From the NCBI RefSeq assembly GCF_954871325.1, contig NC_088775.1, positions 46,663,561 to 46,727,560 on the forward strand: a stretch of DNA of 64,000 nt, in the 5' to 3' direction. This stretch comes from Gordionus sp. m RMFG-2023 (taxonomy: Eukaryota; Nematomorpha; Gordioida; Chordodea; Parachordodidae). The notes under the pieces are model-generated. The model was not told the origin of the DNA and made no database searches. It saw nothing but the letters and a program-made list of their open reading frames with translations. The stretch's first letter is position 1, and each line of letters starts with the position of its first letter. The position numbers and the translations under genes are program-made. Shown here one piece after another: positions 11,690 to 20,786 of the stretch.

Positions 11690-12845
11690 AGGGAAAAAGA
11701 AATTGCAACCTTTCCAACGAGATAGAGTCTCTGCCATCAAGCAGTAACAGTTTTTAAGGAGTTAGAAGAGCCAATTATTTGCTATTACTGAAATATCACA
11801 ATGGCCTAAAAGAAATATTTCCTCAGAAGCAAGAAAATTATTGGATTCAATGCTTATTCCAAATTTTATTTCTCATTAGAATGTATTATTTAATTATACA
11901 ACTATTTTAAGTATTACTTTTCAAAAACATGACATTGACGATTAAGAAGATGAGAATGGCGGAGAGCATTTTATCAGAACTCAAGGAAATTAGGGCTAAT
12001 GTTGATGAAGAATTTCATACTTTATTGTTGAGTCAAAAGCAGAGCTATACGTGTTTAGTCTCCCTAGACTTGTAGCAAGGCAATCTCATCGTTAAAAAAT
12101 TAATATAGAATCAGTAGAAGAGTATATCTTAAATACAGATACATTTATAACCCAAATAAATGAATTTTTAATTCATCATGCAGCACTTACTAATCTGCAA
12201 ATATTACTTCCAACCTTTTTCAGATGGTGATAGAAAAAAAAATATTTGTTAGATTTTTATTATGAGGATGTTAAAGTATCTTATGATGCTTTACTAGCTG
12301 AATAACTATGTTTATAAGATTAACAATGGTTGATATAGTCACAAAAAATGCTATGGATGCTCTGCATTATTTCAAACACATTTTAGATTAAATTCCCAAT
12401 GTATTAAAAGGGTTTATAAACTCTTGTTAGTAAACTAATGAGAGAACATTCTCTTTTTTAAGAAGAATAACAGAGGCCTGCAGAAGTACCATTTGCAGGG
12501 CACGGCCCGGATTTTTTTTAAAGATTTTTTACGGCCCGGCCTGGGTTTTTTTAAAAATTTTCAGGCCCGGCCCGGCTTTTTTTAAAATAAAATTTTCAGG
12601 CCCGACTTGGGTGTTTTTTAAAAAATAATTCAGGCCTGGCCCGGGTATATTTAAAAAATTAAAATACTGTCCAGCCCGGGGGCCGGGCCTGCAGGTCTGT
12701 GAAAAACATACCAAAAAGTACAACATCTGAAAGTAGATTGAAAGGTTTGGATCTTTTGAATATTCATAGGCATTTGATGACAAGCAAGGATGAGATAATT
12801 GAAAAATTAGCTCAATCACAACGAAGATTGGATTTTACATTGTAA
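11690..12845 (+). pseudogene. hAT transposase relic (ZMYM-like type)
   Basis: Pieces read KKLQPFQRDRVSAIKQ, TEISQWPKRNISSEARKLLD and, after the nested MITE, SRLKGLDLLNIHRHL, then DEIIEKLAQSQRRLDFTL and a stop at about 12843. The last piece is the C-terminal signature of hAT transposases related to ZMYM1-like proteins. The catalytic middle is largely deleted, and stops are frequent. The same fragments, in the same order, occur in 35267-37115. Confidence 0.7.
12495..12701. mobile_element. GGCCCGG MITE nested in hAT
   Basis: Starts TTGCAGGGCACGGCCCGG and ends GGGGCCGGGCCTGCAGG, with several GGCCCGG boxes separated by T- and A-runs. It splits the coding relic of the hAT at 11392-13097 and sits at the equivalent point in its sister (36343-36649), so it was inserted before the two copies separated. 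Confidence 0.75.
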
Positions 12846-13165
12846 ATATATAACATATAAAATGGAATTATTCCTAAGAAACTTTTTGTGTAAAGGCTCA
12901 AAAAAATCAAATTTCTATTTTGGGTCATTTAAGTGATTCTTTACATGTGATTTTTTTATAATTCACATAAATTAAAAATTGTGTATTAGAAATAGTTATT
13001 TGTCCTAATAAATTTATGCTTGATATTTTAAAAAAAATAATATTTCTTAAAAAATTTTATTATCCCCCCCCAGACCAAATTCCTGCGTACGTGCCTGATG
13101 TGAAGAAGAATCCAATTGTAAGTTTGTTATTGAAGCATCTTTATAATAAATAATAAAATAATTTT

Positions 13166-13660
13166 AGGGCATAATTTACTCTTTGTTCTCAACAAGACAG
13201 GCTTAAACCCTATCGGAGGTTCAAACTGTAAGGTTCTAATGGGATTGGTTATAAAATATTTTTAAAATGATTGCAAATTATTATATTTAATTACATTGAA
13301 GTGGCATATTAGGTGTGATCCTTGGTATTAATGCAGCTTGGAAATATAAATTATAGAACTTTACAATTTGAACCACAGATAGGGTTAAGGCCTGTATTGT
13401 TGAGAACAAAGGTTAAATTATGCCAATGTTTTTAAATTTCCAAGATGCAGCGATATCAAGGCTTGAGACTAATATGTCACTTCAAAGTAATTAAATATAA
13501 TTACTTGCAATCATTTTTAAAATATTTTATAGCCAATCCATTAATACCTTACAGTTTGAATCTCATTTAGGGTTAAGGCTTGTCATTTTGAGAAACAGAA
13601 GGTAAATTATGCCAATAAATTATTTTATTTAATATTACCAAGATGCACCAATACCAAGGA
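13166..13660. repeat. Foldback MITE with ~180-bp arms
   Basis: The segment 13170-13345 is inverted at 13434-13615 (shared blocks TTGTTCTCAACAAGACAGGC, AATTAAATATAAT, GGCATAATTTAC). Between them lies a third partial copy of the right end (13350-13427), and the start of a fourth follows at 13625-13660. It is a non-coding hairpin-forming element, duplicated internally. No target duplication was identified. Confidence 0.75.
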
Positions 13661-14112
13661 TCGATTTGCTTTGATCGAGAATTAACCCTAAAAAAGAACT
13701 GATCTCTAGGATTTTTATTGACCTCATTAATACCAGAGATTATACCATGATCCATGTATCAATCAGAGAGAGAGGAACACTCAAAGTTTTATTTATTTTA
13801 AATCTTTTTAAATAATTTATAATTTAATATTTACAAATTTCTAACTAAATTCATAAATTAAAATTTATATTTTTTTTGGAAGAAGGACTTTTCTTTTTTA
13901 TTCTTATATTCTACTTCTTTCTTTGCTATACTTATTACTAAACATATATATATATATGGCTCGGGTGTAATTTCACCCTCATATAACCTCATATCTGGGT
14001 TACAAGGTTTGTTGGTATCCTTGAGGAAAAAAATCGGCATAATTATATGAAGGATGGGCCTTCATATAATTCACGTAAGCTCACCCTTGAGCAGGTCTAT
14101 GGCCAACGTTCA
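13660..14112. other. Unassigned AT-rich DNA
   Basis: No supported gene. The block ACTCAAAGTTTTATTTATTTT at 13784 resembles sequence at 4240 and 58376 upstream of hAT transposase starts, suggesting a small hAT 5' fragment. Confidence 0.3.
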
Positions 14113-14206
14113 AATAAAGAATTTATACTTTAAATAAAAGAATAAAGAATTTATACTTTAAATAAAAGAATAAAGAATTTATACTTTAAATAAAAGAATA
14201 AAGAAT
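14113..14206. repeat. 28-bp tandem repeat, about 3.4 copies
   Basis: The unit AATAAAGAATTTATACTTTA plus AATAAAAG repeats with a period of 28 bp (starts at 14113 and 14141). Copies are near identical, suggesting recent slippage. Confidence 0.9.
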
Positions 14207-14231
14207 TTATACTGTATCTGAATTAGTGAAG

Positions 14232-14360
14232 GTCAACGGTCCGGTCCTATCGGTCTTAGACCTGGACCGGGCCGATTGTCGGACCGATCTTTTTGTTGAG
14301 GACCGTGGTCCAGACTGGTCTTTTTATTTTTTACGGTCCGGACCGGTCTTTTATTAATAT
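14232..14360. repeat. GGACCGG-rich MITE segment
   Basis: A GC-rich island with repeated GGTCCGGTCC, GGACCGGGCC and GGTCCGGACCGGTC boxes separated by T-runs. It has the architecture of hAT MITE ends. It lies directly upstream of the hAT transposase at 14465 and may be that element's subterminal region, but its ends do not match the right end at 16757. Confidence 0.5.
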
Positions 14361-14464
14361 TTAAGTTTACTTTACTATTCAATTAATATAATTTTTTTGT
14401 ATATTTTATTTTATGATATTTTTCTAGAGGAGTTATTTTAGATTTTGTTAATTTTTTTTACAAT

Positions 14465-16608
14465 ATGAAAACCATAAGTTTGTCCAAGAAACATTTTACT
14501 TATAGTCCTAATAAAAAACATAGAATATGTGTTCACTGTAATACCAAATTTAACATATCGTCAGCAACAAGTAACAAAATAATTGTTTATAATTTTTTAA
14601 GCAATAAATTAATCAAAATAAGCAGTATTAATATTAAAATATTTTGGTTATTATTTATATATCTATTTTTTCTTAAGAAACTGTCTGAATAATTCATTGT
14701 CAAAATAATTTAACCATTCTTAATAAAATAATTAGGTACCTTAAGCAGACATGATAAAACATAAAATTTATACTTCTAATAATGAAAATATCTCAAAAAC
14801 ACAATCTACTCTTAATTTAAATATGCCCTTCACAAGTACAAAATCACTTTCTTCAATACCATTGGATAAATTCCAAACAGATCATATGAACCAACTCATT
14901 ATAAAATAGGTAATAATGGACTCTCTGCCAATGAAGACTTTTGAAAGTTCAGGTCTTCATAATTTAATCAAATATTTAAACTCAACTGCTACAATTTGGT
15001 CAAAAAACAAAGTTAAAAATTTTTATACAGCTAATTTTGAGAAACTAAGAAATTCTCTAAAAGATATTTTAAATAAAAATAATTCTTTAATAAGCTTTAC
15101 CACAGATATGTGGAGCAATATAAATAAAATTTCATTTATAGCCATTACTGCACACTATATTGATTCTTCTTTTACATTAAAAAATATTTTACTTGATATA
15201 AATCATATCCCATTTCCTCATATTTCTGAAGAAATATCCTTAGCTATAAAAGAAGTAATTGAGGTATATCACAGATAATGCCAATAACATCCTAAAAAGC
15301 ATGGATATTTTGCAGAATATTTATAAGGAACAAAAATTTAAAGGCTTTAGATGCTGTGCCCATATTCTAAACCTAATATCTCAGGAAGGTTTATCATATA
15401 TTACAACTATCCTAGAAAAGTGTAGAGACATAGCCTTTTCTATAAATAAATCACCGAAAATAAATCAAGCATATGTACAAATATGTGAAAATAAGGGTAT
15501 TACAAAATTTAAAATCCCTTCTGATATCTCTATTAGATGGAATAGCTCCTATTTAATGATGAATACAATTTATGAGGTATTTACATTTTTATCCAATTAT
15601 TTTTAAAAAATATTTAATTTTTAGAACATGGATGCTATAGAAGAAGTACTTTTTTTGAATTACAAACAATTTAAAGGGGTTTTCTTTACTGAGTGTGAAA
15701 AAGAAGACCTTAAAGAGGTAGATTTTCTAATGCCCTTCTATAAAACCACACTTGATTTATCAGGATCCAAATATCCTACAGTTGGGATTTCCATGTTATA
15801 TATGGAGAATATAATTAATGAAATTTTAAATAATATAAAAAAGGATAATAACAATATAAGAAAAGAAATTCTTAATAACATGCTGGTTAAAATGCAGAAA
15901 TATCTCAAAGAATTATTTTGCTATGAATCATATGTCACAACATTATTGGATCCGAGATTAAAACAAGTTTACATGCCTAATACTCTTAATAGAATTGAGT
16001 ATATGACCAAATTTTTAAAATATTTAAGGAAAATAGAAAATAAAAAAAATACAGGAATAACGGATTTTCAGGTATATTTTTAATATTTATTTATTAAATC
16101 CTAATTTTCAGACATTTGTGCCAGGAAGAAGTCAATGAATTTAGTTTTTTAGAAAGAATTTTATCCCAAAAAAGAAATTCAGAAGGGGATTATATATCGG
16201 CAGAAATCATTGAAGAAAATATAACAGAACTTCACACCTATTTGAATGAACCTCTTGTTTCATTAAAGGATGACATATTAGTATGGTGGAAAGCCAATAG
16301 TGAAAGGTCTTTTATATTTTTTAAATAGTCAATATAGTTTATTATATAGATTTCCAGTCCTCTCATTAGCAGTTAGAAATTTTTTAGCAATTCAAGCAAC
16401 ATCTGTCCCCTGTGAACAAATATTTTCGAAAGCAGGAGATCTTGTCACTAAAAAATGGAATAGGCTTTTAAACAAAACAATACAAGCTTTGATATGTATG
16501 GGCTCTTGGTTAAAGAATGGAATAGATCTACCGCCTCCATTAAGTCCCTCTTCTAATTCCTTCCAAGGAAGTTCTACAAACAAAGACATTCGCATTTATT
16601 TAAATTAA
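14465..16608 (+). pseudogene. hAT transposase with four short introns, nearly intact
   Basis: Predicted exons: 14465-14570, 14736-15576, 15625-16071, 16125-16306 and 16350-16608. The introns are 165, 48, 53 and 43 bp with GT/AG borders, and each junction keeps the frame. Exon 1 and the start of exon 2 make a BED finger (RICVHCNTKFN...TLSRHDKT). Then come FTTDMWSNINKISFIAITAH (first catalytic aspartate area), YITDNANNILKSMD (second), CCAHILNLI, IRWNSSYLMM and LLDPRLKQVYMP. The end carries the dimerisation domain NFLAIQATSVPCEQIFSKAG followed by KKWNRLLNKT. Length is about 600 residues, normal for hAT. Lesions seen: a one-base shift near 14757, a TAG at 14907 and a shift with small deletion near 15262. 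Few breaks imply a fairly young copy. Confidence 0.85.
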
Positions 16609-16680
16609 ATATTTGTATTAATTATTATATTATTCATACTTAATTTTATTTTGTTTATATAATACTCTTATATTTAATAA

Positions 16681-16757
16681 AATGATAAAACAAATTAAAT
16701 TATCGGAAAATATCGGATCGGTAAAAAATATGTGGATCGACACAGCCCTAACTAATA
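16681..16757. repeat. Right end of hAT family with CACAGCCCTA terminus
   Basis: Contains TATCGGAAAATATCGGATCGG and ends in GGATCGACACAGCCCTA, the same terminus as the MITE at 17408-17786. It follows the transposase at 14465-16608 by about 70 bp and is probably its right terminal repeat. Immediately after it, 16759-16840 resembles the right part of the 7604-8331 MITE (TTTACAGAATACAAAATCAG). Confidence 0.6.
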
Positions 16758-17103
16758 TGTTTACAGAATACAAAATCAGATATGATATATTTAATACCAG
16801 TAATATCGGATTGGCAAGAGTGATCTATAAACCTCTATTTTTGGTGTTGATTAGAAAAAGTGGTTTAACTCGGCGGTAAAATAAAGCATCGATTTCAGCT
16901 TATTTGAAAAAACATCAGAACCCTCAATAGCGGTTAATTATATCACTTTATCAAGATGTTAACTTGATAACAGGGTCTAGGGGGTAGTTTTAATTTAAAT
17001 TTCCTTTTTTGCTAATTTTGATTTAATAGGGGGGAAATCATCATTGACTTAAGGGATGTAAAAGTCCCTGCTAGATACGGTAAAAATTTAGGTGAAAAAA
17101 AAC

Positions 17104-17280
17104 CTAGAACGTATAGAAGTCCCCTGTGTGTGACGACGGCTGGGCTGGATAATGGTTCAGGCATGGGTAACATTTGCTGCCATAAGGCGTTATGAGGGTC
17201 GTAGCGTTCAAGGGAAGAGAGCCTATTAGTCGAGTCCCAACCACCGATGGCGTAAACGTATCCGTCTAAGTAAGCTAGGC
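17104..17280 (-). CDS. Kelch-like protein, exon with kelch blade
   Basis: A 177-bp exon read on the minus strand with phase 1 at both ends, encoding LAYLDGYVYAIGGWDSTNRL then SSLERYDPHNALWQQMLPMP and SSPAVVTHRGLLYVLG. This is one full kelch blade (GG doublet, later Tyr and Trp at the standard spacing) plus the first strand of the next. The acceptor AAAAG precedes 17280, and the donor is GTTTTTTTTC after 17104, rather weak. It joins in frame to the exon at 18767-18895 across a 1486-bp intron. Kelch blades form the propeller that binds the substrate in BTB-kelch adaptors of Cullin-3 ubiquitin ligases (family knowledge). Further blades must lie beyond 17104 on the minus strand and were not identified. 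Confidence 0.85.
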
Positions 17281-17407
17281 CTTTTAATAAAATACCAGTG
17301 ACATTATATATTTATTAGATTAAGATAGTAATCTGCAATTTAAGATTTTTCAAATATACTTATGCGATCAATTTCTTTAAAATTATCCATCTTAGCAAAT
17401 TTTAAAT

Positions 17408-17786
17408 TAGGGCTGTGCCAATATTAAATATCGGATCGGATCGGCACCGATATTTAGCGTTTCTCAAAAATATCGGATAGGGCCGATACCCGCAAAACCC
17501 GATCCGATCTTTTTACTTTTCTTTTTTTTGTTATTTTATGTTATGTATATTTATTTTACATTATAATATTTTTTTTATCTATTTATTGTTTTTTTTTTAA
17601 ATTAGTCTTAATTGTAGAAATAAATTAAATTAAATGCATAATTCGATTTTTTGCATAAAAAATATTGATTTCTTAATTACATTTGGTTCAAAGGGGGGTG
17701 GTGAAAAATCAGGATAAATATCGGACCGGTATATCGGAAAATATCTGATAGGATAGGTTAAAAATATATGGATCGGCACAGCCCTA
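17408..17786. mobile_element. hAT MITE (379 bp) with TAGGGCTGTGCC ends
   Basis: The terminal inverted repeats TAGGGCTGTGCC and GGCACAGCCCTA flank ATCGGATCGG-rich subterminal blocks. There is no coding capacity. Its ends match the segment at 16681-16757 downstream of the hAT transposase, so it is probably a deletion derivative of that family. It lies in the 1.5-kb intron between the two last visible kelch exons. No exact 8-bp target duplication was recognised. Confidence 0.85.
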
Positions 17787-18766
17787 AAAACGATCATTGG
17801 AAAACTATTATCCAGTTAGCGTCAACCAACTACTATTAACATCATTTTATTCTACATTAAATATTCATATAGAAAGTCTACGTATTTTGTCGATAACTTA
17901 TTCTATCATATTGCTTCATCATATAATTGCAGTAAATAATGCTGAGTTATTTTTGTATTCTGGTTAGACTAGGCCAAAGTTATTTTGCCCAGTCTCTTAT
18001 TAAACCCGTCTTAATAGTTTTTTATATTCATTTTTAATTATAAGTTTATATATCAATTTTTGAAAAATATACAATTAATTTAGTCAACCCTAAATAATTA
18101 TTTTAAAATCTAACCTGCAATGTGTAATATTACTTTTTATAGCTCTATTTTTAAAGTCTGCAAATATATAAATAAATATAATACTAATTTTTATGCCTCA
18201 GTGAATTTATTTAGTTTATTAAATTTATATGCACTAAATACAAGATTAGAAAATGTTAAGATCCATATATTTTATTATGATCATTTTTTTTATATCAAGC
18301 GGAACTTTAATGAATTTTGGAAAATGATATAATTTTGAACTACCCGAATAGAGCAAAACCGCTATAATTAAAACAAGAACTAAATGAAACATTAACAGGT
18401 CGAAACCCTGATTTTAAGTTGATAAAAATTATTCCCGAATCGTATCTATACAATTTATTTTATATTATTTTTCTGTTAAATAATAAATGATATTTTTTAT
18501 TATGTAATTATATTAATAATTGATAAAAAAAAATTAAGGCCTTCTTGTTTATAAATTGATCAATATTTTTCGATATAAGTGGGAGCTGCCAAACTTAAAA
18601 ATCCACGGGTCATTTTACAAGACCTAGCTAAAGATAAAGTAATTCGGGGAATTCCATTAACAAAATAGAAAAATAAAGGAGGATAAAGTCAAATATGGAG
18701 TTTAAAAAAGGAAGTATTAAATATAAATTATTTTAAACCCTATTTAAATATAAATCACATAATTAC
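17787..18766. other. Intron DNA without recognisable element
   Basis: AT-rich sequence between the MITE and the next kelch exon. Open frames here are short and low-complexity. Nothing is assigned. Confidence 0.5.
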
Positions 18767-18895
18767 CTAGCTCTGTGCGAGCCATATTCATGGCAGGCAA
18801 CTCTTGCCAAACGTCAATGAAAAATTCGTATCTCCATAACCCAGAGTTCGTTATTCCATCCGGGAATTCGCCACCAGCCATGTAAAGGTAACGGC
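18767..18895 (-). CDS. Kelch-like protein, exon with kelch blade
   Basis: A 129-bp exon on the minus strand with phase 1 at both ends, bounded by acceptor TATAG and donor GTAATT. It encodes RYLYMAGGEFPDGITNSGLW then RYEFFIDVWQELPAMNMART and EL. The Gly-Gly pair, the aromatic residue before the loop and the Trp of the blade are in place. It joins exactly to SKHGLVTS of the exon at 51428-51574, giving HGLVTSGRYLYMAGG, and downstream to LAYLDGYVYAIGG. The base composition is richer in GC than the surrounding intron, as expected for a constrained host exon. Confidence 0.9.
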
Positions 18896-19167
18896 CTATA
18901 TTATAAAAAAAATTATATATTTGAAATGCCAATTGGAAACTAAATTATACCTTTTATAATTATTGGCATCATCCTCCAAACCTAAGTTACTCATATTCCC
19001 ATCCTTCTATTTTTAAAGATACCTAAATCTCATTATTAAAGAAATTTATAAAATTTTAAATTTTTTGGAACTTGAACCCTCGGAACTAGTGTTGCGTAAT
19101 CGGCTAATTTTAGCCGGCTATAAAACGGCTTAGCCGAGATTTTAGGTGAAAACTAAGCCTAATTAGG

Positions 19168-19236
19168 TAAAGCCTAAAAATGGGCTAAGCCTAAAAATGA
19201 GCTAAGCCTAAAAATTGGCTAAGCCTAAAAATGGGC
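19168..19236. repeat. 17-bp tandem repeat in the left foldback arm
   Basis: Four copies of CTAAGCCTAAAAATGGG with few changes. The opposite arm carries only single GGCTTAG-type motifs (32438-32468), so the expansion happened after the arms formed. Confidence 0.85.
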
Positions 19237-19352
19237 TAAAATAAATTAGTCAAAAATTCTGCATCGATGCATAGCATTAATTATTATTTATTTATTTTAG
19301 TAAAATAATTTATTTTATTTATATTTAATGTAAATATTTTATTATTATCAAC

Positions 19353-19532
19353 TGATGTTGTTAAACGGCTAGTTTTGAGAAAAATATTGACTAAGCCTCA
19401 AAATTTCGATACTATATGTCTAGACCTTTGCTCCTTCTATGATCAAAATTTTCAGGCTTGCATAATATTTTTCTGGATAAAACACTGAGTTAGCCGATTT
19501 TAAAAATCAGCTCAAAACGAGCCGTTTAACAA
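19353..19532. mobile_element. hAT MITE of the TGTTGTTAAACGGCT family
   Basis: The ends TGATGTTGTTAAACGGCT and AGCCGTTTAACAACA are inverted, and the inside has AATATTGACTAAGCCTC, as in 39310-39506. ATCAAC occurs on both sides (19347-19352 and 19535-19540). The right foldback arm (near 32310-32325) carries the uninterrupted site, which shows directly that this is an insertion. Confidence 0.85.
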
Positions 19533-20786
19533 CAATCAACAAATAAACATGATATGATTTAATATTTTTTATTTATATTGTTTTATTTTGAAATGAAAAT
19601 AAATTTATTTATTTGATGTTTTTTTTTAATAAAAAAAATAATATGCTGCTATATTGTAAAAATGTAATATTCTTTTTAATATAATTTATTAGTGATTTTC
19701 ACAATCTTCTTTGTAAATACATCTTTTATTGAGGAATTATATTGTAAATTTTATTAGATAAATAAAGCTCCGTGAAGTTGGCCGAACATTTGGAAGAACT
19801 AACGATGAATCATATGTCATTTTTTAGTGCTTATTAGTGCTCTAATCCGTATAGTAGCCGAATTTAAGGGAAAAAAGTTATAAGCAAAAATAAAAATTTG
19901 CGCCAACTTCACGCTTAAAAGTTGACTGAAAGCACTAACGATGAAACTTATATCATTCTTTAGTGCTTAGTTAGTAGAGGTTAGTGCTTCAATCATTTTT
20001 GTAGCCGAATTAAGAATAAAAAGTTATTGGCGAAAAATACAAAAATATTGGCGATGTGCCAAAACATAAACTATAGTAGTACCCGGTTTTCGCCATTATT
20101 TAGTGCTTAATTAATGTATTTAAATTCCGTTATTAATTTGGTTAACCGCCATATGGAAAAAAAGTTATAAGCTAAATAAAAATTATGACCTCACGATTTA
20201 AGCGTGAAACGATGAAACTTATATCATTCTTTAGGGCTTCGTTAGTAGAGGTTAGTGCTTCAATCACTTTTGTAGCAGAATTTAAGAATAAAAAGTTATT
20301 AAAAAAAAATGAACAAATATTGGCGACGTGCCAAAACAAAAACTAGAGTAGTACAAAACATCCGGTTTTCGCCATTATTTAGTGCTTAATTAATTTATTT
20401 AAATTACGTTATTAATTTGGTTAACCGCCATATGAAAAAATCGTAATACGCTAAATAAATATTTAGAGGTCAAATTTTGGAAATTATGAAAGCACTAACG
20501 ATGAAATTTATATCCTTCTTTAGGGCTTCCTTAGTAGAGGTTAGTGCTTCAATTACTTTTGTAGCCGAATTTAAGAATAAAAAGTTATTTGCGAAAAAAA
20601 CAAATAATGGCGACTTGCCAAAACAAAAACTATAGTAGTACTAGACATCCGATTTTCGACATTATTTAGTGCTAAATTAGCAAATTTGAATTCCGTAATT
20701 AAGTTGGTTAACCATCTTTATAAAAAATTGTAATATGCTAAAGAAATGTTTAGAGGTCAAATTATGGCCAGAAAATTATGAAAGCA

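Larger units (their letters stand above)
11392..13097 (+). mobile_element. hAT element (1706 bp) with perfect 8-bp TSD
   Basis: Flanked by ATGTGAAG at 11384-11391 and again at 13098-13105. The right end is CTGCGTACGTGCCTG, and the left end TATTGGCATACGCAG is a diverged inverse of it. A C-rich run precedes the right end. Homologous to the element at 35267-37115 along its length, including a nested GGCC MITE at the same internal place. Much shorter than an autonomous hAT of this type, so it is an internally deleted copy. Confidence 0.9.

Noticed and set aside
13573-14040. Minus-strand 60-codon frames
   Set aside because: They overlap the foldback MITE and AT-rich flank; no homology was recognised.
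16392-16595. Minus-strand 67-codon frame
   Set aside because: Antisense to the last exon of the hAT transposase.
19168-19236. Telomere-like repeat (CTAAGCCTAAA)
   Set aside because: The period is 17 bp and it lies inside a transposon arm; it is not a TTAGG-type array.
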